A stretch of 13,311 bases of DNA from Clostridia bacterium. GTDB lineage: Bacteria; Bacillota_A; Clostridia; Christensenellales; Borkfalkiaceae. The notes under the pieces were generated by a model. That model made no database searches. It worked only from the letters and a program-made list of their open reading frames with translations, and was not told where the DNA came from. Every line of letters begins with the position of its first letter. Position 1 is the stretch's first letter. Of this stretch, positions 1 to 6,504 are shown piece by piece. The DNA lies in the NCBI GenBank assembly GCA_017399665.1, contig JAFQBR010000250.1, positions 1 through 13,311 of the forward strand. The letters are read 5' to 3'. The translations under genes and the position numbers were made by a program.

Positions 1-1023
1 GTATTCAGTCCAATTAACCGTTTACACTGTACTTTAACTGAAATTTGCACTAAAGAACCTTGGGCGTATGGAAACGGTGCGGGTGAAATTGCTAAAAACT
101 GGTTAAGATTACGCCACGCCTTAGTTCCATATATTTATACGGCATCATACCTTACAAATACACAAGGTAAGGCATTAGTAGAGCCGTTATATAACGAATG
201 GAAGGTAAAAGAAGCATACGAATATAAGAAGGAATATCTTTTTGGCAGTCAATTATTAGTTGCTCCCGTAACTGCTCCTGCAGACAAAAGCGGTATGGCG
301 GTCGTTGACGCATGGCTACCCGAGGGAAAATGGACTGATATTTTTACAGGGCAAGTTTATAAAGCTAAAAAGGGCGGAAGAAAAATTAAATTCCACCGCG
401 AGCTTGAAAGTATTCCCGTGCTTATAAAAGAGGGCGGTATTTTACCTCTCTCTCTAGAAGAGGGCAACGGCTGTCCTAACCCTGAAAAAATGAAGATTGA
501 CGTGTATAGCGGAAATGGCGAATATACATTATACGAGGACGCCTTAGAGGAAAATAGAGAAGGAGAGTTATTTACAAACTTTAAAACCGTTAAAGGCAAA
601 TCTAAGGGGGCAACCGTTCAAAAACTTACTATTACAACCAAGGGGGATTACAGCGTTTCTCCCTTAAAGCGTTTATTTAAAATTCGCTTTAAAGATATAC
701 CGGATGGCGAGGTAAGTTTAAGGATAAACGGCGTTAATCAACCTATAGAACAGCTTTTAATAGATTGTGCAGGTATTGATTTAGTGATTGAGGGCGGTAA
801 AAAGTATGAAATTTCTGTTAGATATACCCCTCAAAACGAAATGCAAACATTAATTAAACATGCGTTAAAAATACTTATTAAGGCTACCGGCGAAACAAAA
901 GATAAAAATGCTTTTTGGGGTGAGCTTTGCAAAGTTCAAACAAAGAGGGATTATATTAAAGTTATTAATTCAACAAAACTTATTTCAAGAAGAACAAAAG
1001 CTTGTTTAAAAGAAATATTATAA
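1..1023 (+). CDS. GH31 family glycoside hydrolase (alpha-glucosidase-like), 5'-truncated by window edge
   Basis: The frame is open from base 1 to the TAA at 1021-1023 and gives 340 residues of a C-terminal part. The upstream remainder, including the catalytic Asp of the WxDM motif, lies outside the window. Seen here (fragment numbering): FSPINRLH at 2-9 followed by EPW at 19-21, an aromatic/Arg-rich helix ending VPYIYT at 42-47, and FGSQLLVAPV at 81-90. These match the end of the GH31 barrel. WLPEGKWTD at 105-113 and PVLIKEGGILP at 139-149 belong to the beta-sandwich domain behind it, and the last ~140 residues resemble the distal C-terminal (DUF5110-like) region. GH31 enzymes hydrolyse alpha-glucosides, alpha-xylosides or related sugars by retention; the substrate cannot be read from this part. 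No signal is visible because the N-terminus is missing. An internal ATG at 295 is not the start, since conserved sequence precedes it. A terminator follows at once. Confidence 0.93.
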   Translation, partial: VFSPINRLHCTLTEICTKEPWAYGNGAGEIAKNWLRLRHALVPYIYTASYLTNTQGKALVEPLYNEWKVKEAYEYKKEYLFGSQLLVAPVTAPADKSGMAVVDAWLPEGKWTDIFTGQVYKAKKGGRKIKFHRELESIPVLIKEGGILPLSLEEGNGCPNPEKMKIDVYSGNGEYTLYEDALEENREGELFTNFKTVKGKSKGATVQKLTITTKGDYSVSPLKRLFKIRFKDIPDGEVSLRINGVNQPIEQLLIDCAGIDLVIEGGKKYEISVRYTPQNEMQTLIKHALKILIKATGETKDKNAFWGELCKVQTKRDYIKVINSTKLISRRTKACLKEIL

Positions 1024-1058
1024 CTATTTTGTTAAAAAATATAATAAAAGTTATAAAC

Positions 1059-1089
1059 AAAAACAGGACTTATTACAAGTCCTGTTTTT
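1059..1089. terminator. Bidirectional intrinsic terminator between GH31 gene and HAD gene
   Basis: A 13-bp perfect stem (1059-1071 with 1077-1089) encloses the loop ATTAC. The core is ACAGGACTT/AAGTCCTGT. A-tracts on the left and T-tracts on the right give a U-run in both directions. It lies between two convergent genes, 36 bases after the GH31 stop and 18 bases beyond the HAD stop, so it can serve both. Confidence 0.9.
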
Positions 1090-1106
1090 AATTTTAACCT
1101 ATTATG

Positions 1107-1667
1107 TTATAAATTTTTTGCAAAAGATAAAATACTTTCAATCAAAGCGTCAGAATAGCTTTCAATTTCAACCCTAAAACCCTGCGAAGTGGTTTTTACG
1201 TCGCGAAAGTCAAACGGGTAAAAGGCAATATTTGATTTTTGCGCACAAAGCTTATCCGTAAAGTTATCGCCTAAAAATAAGCTTTTGCTTCTGTCTGCAT
1301 CAAAATCTTTAATTGCACGCTCTAAAAGTAGATTGCCCGGTTTTCTGCAAGAGCATTTTACCTTATACTCGCCAACCCCGTCTTTTTCGTTATGAGGGCA
1401 GTAGTAAACACCGTCTATTCTTGCTCCATTTTGTTGTAAAAGTGCGTCTATATGGCGATTAACGGCATTTACGTCCTTATCTGTATAAAGCCCCATGCCT
1501 ATTCCGCCTTGGTTTGTAATAACAACTATTTTATAGCCAAGCTCGCAAAATGACGCAAGCAATTTTTCCACCCCGGGAATAAGTTGAATATGCTCTATTT
1601 TATAGTTGTATCCACTATTGAATTTATTAATTGTTCCGTCGCGGTCAACAAAAAGACATTTGTTCAT
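1107..1667 (-). CDS. HAD-superfamily phosphatase, GmhB/HisB-N-like (HAD-IIIA)
   Basis: A 186-residue cytosolic protein of usual family length. HAD motif I is VDRDGT with nucleophile Asp8 and acid/base Asp10. Motif II is TNQGG at 51-55, with Arg108-Lys109-Pro110 as the basic motif and GDNFTD (Asp134, Asp138) binding Mg. Cys90, His92, Cys105 and Cys107 match the structural zinc site of GmhB (heptose-1,7-bisphosphate phosphatase) and its histidinol-phosphatase relatives. The family removes a phosphate from sugar bisphosphates or histidinol phosphate. No heptose or histidine gene is visible nearby, so the substrate stays open. It is last in the rplI operon. The upstream stop lies only two bases before the ATG, and the Shine-Dalgarno AAGGA is inside the upstream gene's last codons, so translation is probably coupled. 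It ends at a shared terminator. Confidence 0.9.
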   Translation of the reverse strand: MNKCLFVDRDGTINKFNSGYNYKIEHIQLIPGVEKLLASFCELGYKIVVITNQGGIGMGLYTDKDVNAVNRHIDALLQQNGARIDGVYYCPHNEKDGVGEYKVKCSCRKPGNLLLERAIKDFDADRSKSLFLGDNFTDKLCAQKSNIAFYPFDFRDVKTTSQGFRVEIESYSDALIESILSFAKNL

Positions 1668-1669
1668 AT

Positions 1670-3556
1670 TTATTCCTTAGGTTCTTCTTTTTTCTGTTGT
1701 AAATTATCGTCAAGGGCTGTTTCTTCACTTTGTTCAACTGTTTCGCCTTGATCAGCATTTTCAATAGGTAAAGAGATGTCGCTTTGCTCTTTGTTGCAAT
1801 CTTGAATTGATTGAGCTTGTGTCTGCGCTAATTCTTCTTCGCTAATAAGTTTTTCTGTATCTAGGCTTTTTTCTTGACTAGTAGTTGCTGGCTCTTCTTG
1901 AGTTTTAAAATCAAGTTCGTGAATACCTATTTGGTTTTCTGAATGATGGGGCTCATCTACTTGATGTGTTTCTGAGGCTTTGTCATCATTTTCAGTTGGG
2001 TTGTGCATAGCCTCCATACCTAAAACTTCTCCAATAGTTATTTGGTGTGGTTCGTTAGTATGGTCTACGTGCTCAATTTTTTCTTCAGTAATAGTAACGG
2101 TACTCTTTGATTGAATAACTGCGGTAAATTCTGCAACCGTCTCTACGTTATCGTAGGTGATTTCAATTTCTTCAGCAGTAAGTTCTTCAATTTCCGGCTC
2201 TAATGTAGCTTCTGCAACAGATAACGGCACAGCGGTATCTATATCGTCTTCAGCAGTAGCAACCGTTGGGGGAATTGGGGAGTAAGGTTCAAGCTCGTCT
2301 TCTGGCTCAATAATGACTGGGTGCACCTTTTCTTTCTTATCTTCGGTAACAATTTTCTTTGTGAATTTAGCAATTTGTTGTGAAATAATAAGAATAAGAC
2401 CAAAAATAATGAATGAATAATAACTGAATATACGCCAAGCAAGCATACCCCAAAACACCGTACCGCCAGATAGGTAATTGTCGAATATCGAACGGAAAGA
2501 AAGTTCCGCACCGCCAGAGCTGCCTGGTGTGGGAAGAAGGGTAATTGATGCGTAGCAAATAACGCAGTAGGTAAACATTTCGTTCCATGCAACGTTGTGA
2601 TTGCCACTTAAGTGAATGGTAACGAAGGGTAGAGAGTAAAATGTTAAATAATAGAATATAGAGCAAAGGAATGCAACTATAATAGAGATTTTTGACTTTT
2701 TAAGGAAGTAGTTTATGCAGTCGGCATATTCAATAAAGCTACCTGTCATTTTCTTAACAAAGGCGTCTTTATCCTTTATTAAGTGTAGTTTTTTAGCGAT
2801 AAACGCAACGCCTCTTGCAACAGCAGAACTAAATTTTGGCATTAACGCGAACATTATTATAGCTGCTGGAATAGTTAAGTTAGTAACTAAACCGATAACA
2901 CATAAAATCTTAATAAATAGTGAAACGTCGCCAAAGCCGTTAATTAAAATTGCAAAAAGCGAAACGAAAAAGTATGCTATTTTGTTTAGTGAATAAGATA
3001 CAAGTGGGACGCCTGAGGCTATACCAATGGGCAGCCCCTTCTTTCTTAAATAGTAAATTTCAAACGGTTGACCGCCTGCACCAAGAGGAGTGATACTATC
3101 GTAATATTTTGTGATAATAACAGCGTTTAAGCTGGTTAAGGGCAGGTTCTTCTTTAAAGTAGTCTTTAAAAGTAAAAATCTTTTTAAAGATTCAAAAGAA
3201 AGGCAAAGCGCAATAAGCGTGATAGCCGCAATACCCCAAACCCAGTTTTCCATAAACGTTCCCCAAACCTTAGAGATGTTTATGGGATGCTCGTCGCCAA
3301 TAAATTCCATTATGGCGGTAAGCAAAATAGCAAGTATATTTACCGCTATAAAAAGCAAGGCAATAAGCCATTTTTTGCTTGCATTTTTAGTCTTTAAAGG
3401 CTCTGTTGAAGCAGGCGCTATTTTTTTAAGCTCTTCTTCGTTTTTTTCTGCCTCGCCAGAAATATTCATAGGCTTTCTTTCCATTACGGGAACGTCTATC
3501 TGTTCTTCTTCAAGCAATTTCTCGTTTGAATTTATTTTATCTTCTAGCTTTTCCAA
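1670..3556 (-). CDS. YbhN / LPG-synthase-TM family membrane protein with long acidic C-terminal tail
   Basis: About 628 residues from a TTG start. Residues 1-60 are highly charged and cytosolic. From about 62 to 395 there are some seven or eight membrane helices carrying the family signatures SITPLGAGGQP (154-164) and PTPGSSGGAE (342-351). These mark the UPF0104/YbhN group related to the transmembrane flippase domain of MprF. No MprF-type aminoacyl-transferase domain follows. Residues ~400-628 are instead a low-complexity, Glu/Asp/Thr/Gln-rich, probably disordered tail of unknown role. The family is thought to move or help synthesise lipids; the substrate here is unknown. The start is chosen by the AGGAGG at 3563-3568, six bases before TTG at 3554-3556. 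A GTG at 3572-3574 is in frame but would put that ribosome binding site inside the gene. The gene lies 56 bases after rplI and is coupled to the HAD gene. Confidence 0.88.
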   Translation of the reverse strand: MEKLEDKINSNEKLLEEEQIDVPVMERKPMNISGEAEKNEEELKKIAPASTEPLKTKNASKKWLIALLFIAVNILAILLTAIMEFIGDEHPINISKVWGTFMENWVWGIAAITLIALCLSFESLKRFLLLKTTLKKNLPLTSLNAVIITKYYDSITPLGAGGQPFEIYYLRKKGLPIGIASGVPLVSYSLNKIAYFFVSLFAILINGFGDVSLFIKILCVIGLVTNLTIPAAIIMFALMPKFSSAVARGVAFIAKKLHLIKDKDAFVKKMTGSFIEYADCINYFLKKSKISIIVAFLCSIFYYLTFYSLPFVTIHLSGNHNVAWNEMFTYCVICYASITLLPTPGSSGGAELSFRSIFDNYLSGGTVFWGMLAWRIFSYYSFIIFGLILIISQQIAKFTKKIVTEDKKEKVHPVIIEPEDELEPYSPIPPTVATAEDDIDTAVPLSVAEATLEPEIEELTAEEIEITYDNVETVAEFTAVIQSKSTVTITEEKIEHVDHTNEPHQITIGEVLGMEAMHNPTENDDKASETHQVDEPHHSENQIGIHELDFKTQEEPATTSQEKSLDTEKLISEEELAQTQAQSIQDCNKEQSDISLPIENADQGETVEQSEETALDDNLQQKKEEPKE

Positions 3557-3562
3557 TTTGCG

Positions 3563-3568
3563 CCTCCT
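3563..3568 (-). promoter_or_regulatory. Shine-Dalgarno AGGAGG deciding a TTG start
   Basis: Read on the minus strand, GGAAGGAGG is followed by CGCAAA and then TTG. The six-base spacing is ideal. The longer in-frame GTG start at 3572-3574 has only a weak CAGG in front of it and would translate the Shine-Dalgarno itself as Gly-Arg-Arg. Confidence 0.75.
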
Positions 3569-3612
3569 TCCCACCTGTTAAAGGCAGTTACTTTTTAAAA
3601 CGATAACTTATT

Positions 3613-4056
3613 TTATAAGCTTTCTACCTTAACGGTTATTTTTGCAGCTATACCTGCCATAAGTTTAATTTCTACGTTGTAGTGACCAAGGCTTTTAATT
3701 GGTTCGCTAAGAATAATCATTCTTTTTTCAACGCCGTAGCCTTGTTCGTTTAAGCTGTTTGCGATTTCTTGTGAGGTTACGCTACCAAAAATTCTGCCTT
3801 TTTCGCCTGCTTTAACCTTGCAAACAATAACGTTTTTATTAAGTCTTGCTGCAAGCTCGCGAAGGCGTTTTTCTTCTTCCTTGCGGTGGAATTCTTGCGC
3901 TTCGTTTTTAATGCGAAGGCTGTTTACCTCAACGGCAGTTGCTTCTTTAGCAAGCCCTTTTTTAATAAGCATATTGCGTGCGTATCCGTCACTAACTTCG
4001 TGAATTTCACCCTTTTTGCCGGTGCCTTTAACGTCTTGTAAAAGTATAACTTTCAT
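3613..4056 (-). CDS. rplI: 50S ribosomal protein L9
   Basis: A 147-residue protein of normal L9 length. The N-terminal 23S rRNA-binding domain carries the L9 signature: [17 protein letters not shown], then [10 protein letters not shown] and KKGLA. A long charged connecting helix follows (about 40-75) and then the C-terminal domain with [14 protein letters not shown]9 binds near the L1 stalk on the 50S subunit. The start is ATG with AGGAGA five to six bases upstream. In many Firmicutes rplI sits with rpsF/ssb/rpsR or beside gdpP and dnaB. None is visible here; instead the gene leads an operon with a membrane protein and a HAD phosphatase behind its own promoter. Confidence 0.98.
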   Translation of the reverse strand: MKVILLQDVKGTGKKGEIHEVSDGYARNMLIKKGLAKEATAVEVNSLRIKNEAQEFHRKEEEKRLRELAARLNKNVIVCKVKAGEKGRIFGSVTSQEIANSLNEQGYGVEKRMIILSEPIKSLGHYNVEIKLMAGIAAKITVKVESL

Positions 4057-4140
4057 AATTCTCCTAAAATAAAAGAAAAAAATATATTTTTCGGTTATTT
4101 AAAATTTGCCCAAAATTAGGCATTATAGTATTCATATAAT

Positions 4141-4169
4141 ATTTTATATTATAAACGCTAAAATGTCAA
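4141..4169 (-). promoter_or_regulatory. Sigma-A promoter of the rplI operon
   Basis: On the minus strand, TTGACA (4169-4164), a 17-base spacer and TAAAAT (4146-4141). This is a perfect -35 with a near-consensus -10. The expected start near 4134 gives a leader of about 78 bases before rplI. The leader holds a small hairpin, TGCC/GGCA around an AT loop, near 4110-4125, of unknown significance. Confidence 0.75.
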
Positions 4170-4201
4170 TAAAAATCAGTAAAAAATTTTTAAAGATTTT
4201 G

Positions 4202-4219
4202 GTGAAAAAAGGCTTTCAC
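4202..4219. repeat. Inverted repeat in the rplI / DUF1540 intergenic region
   Basis: GTGAAA (4202-4207) and TTTCAC (4214-4219) are perfect inverted copies around AAAGGC. It lies between the divergent rplI promoter and the small cysteine-rich gene. There is no T-run behind it on the plus strand, so it does not look like a terminator. It may be a protein-binding site or chance in AT-rich DNA. Confidence 0.35.
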
Positions 4220-4296
4220 AAAAGGGGTGTTTAAAATATTAAAATAATTTTTTTTAGGGCGCATATTTTATTTGTATTTTGCAAATAATAAGGATT

Positions 4297-4311
4297 GCGA
4301 ACAACTTTCGC
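4297..4311 (+). repeat. Short hairpin just before the ribosome binding site of the cysteine-rich gene
   Basis: GCGAA (4297-4301) and TTCGC (4307-4311) form a perfect 5-bp stem with loop CAACT. It ends three bases before the AGGAGA at 4315-4320. It could influence translation of the small gene, but a stem this short may be coincidental. Confidence 0.3.
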
Positions 4312-4326
4312 TAAAGGAGATATATA

Positions 4327-4482
4327 ATGAATAATTGTTGTACTCACAAAATTGACTGTAACGTAGAAACCTGTTGTTATAACGAAAACGGCCTTGCCTG
4401 CAGTAAAGACTGTATTAACGTGTGCGCTTGCGACGGTGGCACTTGCTGCGCAAGCTACAAAAACAGAGAAATGTGTAAATAA
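4327..4482 (+). CDS. Cysteine-rich 51-residue protein, DUF1540-like
   Basis: The reading frame runs from ATG at 4327 to TAA at 4480-4482, with a strong AGGAGA at 4315-4320 and a six-base spacer. Twelve of 51 residues are Cys (4, 5, 11, 16, 17, 25, 29, 33, 35, 40, 41, 50), including CC pairs at 4-5, 16-17 and 40-41. The pattern CNVETCCYNENGLAC followed by a C-terminal CCASYK resembles DUF1540, small clostridial proteins presumed to bind metal through four Cys. This one has eight more. There is no signal peptide or membrane segment, so it should be cytosolic. Its own gene unit is divergent from rplI and ends at a strong terminator. Function is unknown; metal binding or storage is an inference from composition. 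Coding status is well supported by the start context and terminator. Confidence 0.85.
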   Translation: MNNCCTHKIDCNVETCCYNENGLACSKDCINVCACDGGTCCASYKNREMCK

Positions 4483-4517
4483 AAAAGGCAAAAAATTATA
4501 AAAAACTTGATAAACAA

Positions 4518-4549
4518 AAAAAGCGAAAAGAAAAATCTTTTCGCTTTTT
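4518..4549. terminator. Bidirectional terminator between the cysteine-rich gene and degV
   Basis: A perfect 14-bp stem (4518-4531 with 4536-4549), core AAGCGAAAAG/CTTTTCGCTT, with an AAAA loop. A-runs and T-runs flank it, so it can work in both directions. It lies between two convergent genes, 36 bases past the small gene's stop. Confidence 0.88.
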
Positions 4550-4616
4550 ATTATGCGTTAATCGACTTATAGGCATACTTTTTAAAAAACAAATAGCACT
4601 TAATGGGTAAAAGTCG

Positions 4617-5471
4617 TTATTCTTCTTCGTGAGTACCGTCGTTTAAATAAAGAATACCAAGGCAGTTTTCACCGCAATGGCTTGTGATAGTTCCGCCTGC
4701 GTTTGTTACCATAATATTTTTAAAGCCGTGCTCTTTTAAAATTGTTTTAACACTTTCAATTTGTTCTTCGCTTGCAGTTGTTGACGTAATAAATATTTCA
4801 GAAAGGTCAGGGTTGTTAAAGGTAGCTAAGGTGTCGTTAACGTAGCTTACAATACATCTATCCATATTTCCGCGATATTTATTAGCGGGACCCATTTTGC
4901 CGTCCTTTACTAGAATTTGAATGCGTAGCTTTAAAAGGTTTGCGCCAAAAAGTGAAAGGGCAGAGCATCTTCCGCCTTTATGCAGATAGTCAAGTCTTGC
5001 CAAAACAAAGCTAACTTGTAGGTGGGGGATACGAGCTTCACATTTTTCAACAATAGTTTTAGCATCTAATCCTTCTTTAATAAGCTTTGATGCGTAAATT
5101 GCAAGTAGAGCAATACCGGTAGATAGCGTTCTTGTGTCAATTACAAAAACGTTATCGTAATCTTGTGCACAGGTTTTAGCGTTATGGCAAGCAACTGAAA
5201 TTTCAGATGAAAGTGAAAAATGTATAACAGCGTCGTAATCTTTTAAAAGATTATCAAAATGTTCTTTGTATTGGAATTGGTTAACAGCGCTGGTCTTTGG
5301 TAAAACACCGGTTTTGTTAACGTATTCAATAATTTCGGGTACGGGAACTTCACCGTCTAGCTTAGCCTCGTCGCCAAGTAGAATGGTAAATGGGGTTGTG
5401 TGAATATCGTATTTTTGAAGTAGCTCAATTGGTAAATCAATAGTGCTTTCTGCAGATAATGCAATTTTCAT
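4617..5471 (-). CDS. DegV family protein (fatty-acid binding)
   Basis: A 284-residue cytosolic protein of usual DegV length. Seen: the N-terminal ESTIDLP (8-14) in place of the common DSSADLP, PFTILLGDE (27-35), LPKTSAVNQF with the lipid-contacting Thr60-Ser61, HFSLSSEIS (84-92), VIDTRTLSTG (110-119), LDYLHKGGR (160-168) and SHCGENCLG (264-272). Members bind a fatty acid. In Firmicutes the related FakB proteins present it to the kinase FakA for phosphorylation, but many DegV paralogues have no proven role. The gene is alone, with ATG preceded by AGGAGA. The nearest promoter candidate is at 5515-5543 and a shared terminator lies downstream. No fakA (DAK-type kinase) is in the window. Confidence 0.93.
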   Translation of the reverse strand: MKIALSAESTIDLPIELLQKYDIHTTPFTILLGDEAKLDGEVPVPEIIEYVNKTGVLPKTSAVNQFQYKEHFDNLLKDYDAVIHFSLSSEISVACHNAKTCAQDYDNVFVIDTRTLSTGIALLAIYASKLIKEGLDAKTIVEKCEARIPHLQVSFVLARLDYLHKGGRCSALSLFGANLLKLRIQILVKDGKMGPANKYRGNMDRCIVSYVNDTLATFNNPDLSEIFITSTTASEEQIESVKTILKEHGFKNIMVTNAGGTITSHCGENCLGILYLNDGTHEEE

Positions 5472-5514
5472 ATAATTCTCCTAAGGGTGTTTGTTATTGA
5501 GTTTAACCGTTTAT

Positions 5515-5543
5515 ATTTTAATATAAAATGCAAGAAATTGCAA
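5515..5543 (-). promoter_or_regulatory. Candidate promoter of degV
   Basis: On the minus strand, TTGCAA (5543-5538), a 17-base spacer and TAAAAT (5520-5515). The expected start is near 5508, giving a leader of about 37 bases. The area is AT-rich, so the match is suggestive rather than firm. Confidence 0.5.
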
Positions 5544-5598
5544 GTAAAATTGACTTTGCTTGTGTAAACAGAAAAACTAACGTGTGTATTTTTTTGCG

Positions 5599-5638
5599 GT
5601 AGAGTGCGTTTTTTCTTACTCTACTAACAGTAGAAGAG
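5599..5638. repeat. Cluster of GTAGAG-type inverted repeats between divergent promoters
   Basis: GTAGAGT (5599-5605) is perfectly inverted by ACTCTAC (5618-5624). The second arm also forms a tight inverted repeat, CTACT-AAC-AGTAG (5621-5633), and is followed by GAAGAG. Three related half-sites therefore lie within 40 bases, 20 bases upstream of the -35 of the XRE gene and upstream of the degV promoter. An operator for the adjacent regulator is a reasonable guess. Confidence 0.4.
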
Positions 5639-5658
5639 CAGTTAATCGCGTTATACGC

Positions 5659-5687
5659 TTGCTTTTTTTAAAAACTTATGATATAAT
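5659..5687 (+). promoter_or_regulatory. Promoter of the XRE-membrane regulator, placed for a leaderless mRNA
   Basis: TTGCTT (5659-5664), a 17-base spacer and TATAAT (5682-5687), with TG at 5679-5680 making an extended -10. Only six bases (AAAAAC) separate the -10 from the ATG at 5694. Transcription would therefore begin at or next to the start codon. No Shine-Dalgarno is present upstream. Confidence 0.8.
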
Positions 5688-5693
5688 AAAAAC

Positions 5694-6320
5694 ATGGATT
5701 TAAAGCTTATATTTGCAAAAAACTTGGTGGCTTTGCGAAAAAACGCGGGGCTTACACAAAGTGAACTTGCAGAAAAACTTAATTATTCAGATAAAGCGAT
5801 ATCTAAATGGGAGCGCGGTGAATCTTTTCCGGACGTAGAAACGGTTAAAAGAATAGCCGACCTTTACGACGTTTCTATCGACGCCCTTTTAAAAGAGCAA
5901 ATGGACATTACAAGAAAGATTAGAAAAAGCGCTTTAACCTACGGGCAAAAGCTACTTATCACTCTTATTTCTGTAGTTCTTGTTTGGGCGGTTGCAACCG
6001 TTGTATATTCTCTTCTTTGTTGGATAGAGGTAGACGCCGTTCAAGCATCTTACTGCTTTATTATTGCTTTGCCTGCAACCTTTATTGTTGCCATTATATT
6101 TAATAGTAAATGGGGTTTTTTATGGCTTAACGGTTTGCTTTCTTCAGCCCTTCTTTGGACAGTGGCTCTTTGCGTGTATTTGCCTGTAAACCTAAGTTAT
6201 AAATGGCTTTGCTTTATTGTTCCAATTCCATTGCAAATAGCATTACTCTTCTTCTACGGCTTAAAAATACTTAATTTAACCATAAGCAAAAAGAGAAGTG
6301 AAGACGAGATTGAAGAGTAA
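5694..6320 (+). CDS. XRE-family helix-turn-helix regulator with four membrane segments
   Basis: A 208-residue protein. Residues 5-65 form a Cro/C1-type HTH: FAKNLVALRKNAGLTQSELA, then SDKAISKWERG as the recognition part and PDVETVKRIADLYDVSIDAL. From about 80 onward lie four hydrophobic segments (about 82-110, 118-137, 142-165, 170-193) and a short charged C-terminus, so the DNA-binding domain should be tethered to the inner face of the membrane. Such HTH-TM proteins are common in Clostridia and are assumed to answer to envelope or membrane signals; the ligand is unknown. The gene is monocistronic. The promoter is placed for leaderless translation from this ATG, which also fixes the start. 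It may control itself or the divergent degV, but nothing proves this. Confidence 0.92.
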   Translation: MDLKLIFAKNLVALRKNAGLTQSELAEKLNYSDKAISKWERGESFPDVETVKRIADLYDVSIDALLKEQMDITRKIRKSALTYGQKLLITLISVVLVWAVATVVYSLLCWIEVDAVQASYCFIIALPATFIVAIIFNSKWGFLWLNGLLSSALLWTVALCVYLPVNLSYKWLCFIVPIPLQIALLFFYGLKILNLTISKKRSEDEIEE

Positions 6321-6358
6321 TATTATACGTTATTTTTATTACTTTATGCTTTAATTTT

Positions 6359-6390
6359 AATGCGGTGAGTTTTTTTATTACCGCATTTTT
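6359..6390 (+). terminator. Terminator of the XRE gene
   Basis: The stem AATGCGGT (6359-6366) with ACCGCATT (6380-6387) has a T-rich 13-base loop, followed by a short T-run to 6390. It lies 39 bases after the stop. Confidence 0.75.
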
Positions 6391-6461
6391 ATATGCCCTT
6401 TAATTAGTCTCACATTTATAAAAAGTGCGCCTATATGCTTGTAAACTCACCTTTAATACAA

Positions 6462-6489
6462 AAAGCCCCGCTAATTTTAGCGGGGCTTT
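6462..6489 (-). terminator. Terminator of the pfkA-pfp operon
   Basis: A perfect GC-rich 12-bp stem, AAAGCCCCGCTA (6462-6473) with TAGCGGGGCTTT (6478-6489), loop ATTT. Read on the minus strand it is followed by a T-run (TTTTTGTATT). It lies 15 bases beyond the stop of the PPi-type phosphofructokinase. Confidence 0.92.
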
Positions 6490-6504
6490 AACTTGTTTAT
6501 TTAA

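Noticed and set aside
2239..3581. Several open frames of 90-156 codons in other frames across the flippase-like gene
   Set aside because: All overlap the conserved membrane core or N-terminal region of the real gene, have no start context, and resemble mirrored hydrophobic codons.
4163..4234. A 23-codon plus-strand frame upstream of the cysteine-rich gene
   Set aside because: Its ATG overlaps the -35 of the rplI promoter and has no Shine-Dalgarno. The Lys/Ile-rich content is what AT-rich intergenic DNA gives by chance.
4231..4491. An 86-codon minus-strand frame across the cysteine-rich gene
   Set aside because: It is antisense to the well-supported 51-residue gene. It also starts inside that gene's 3' end region with no ribosome binding site.
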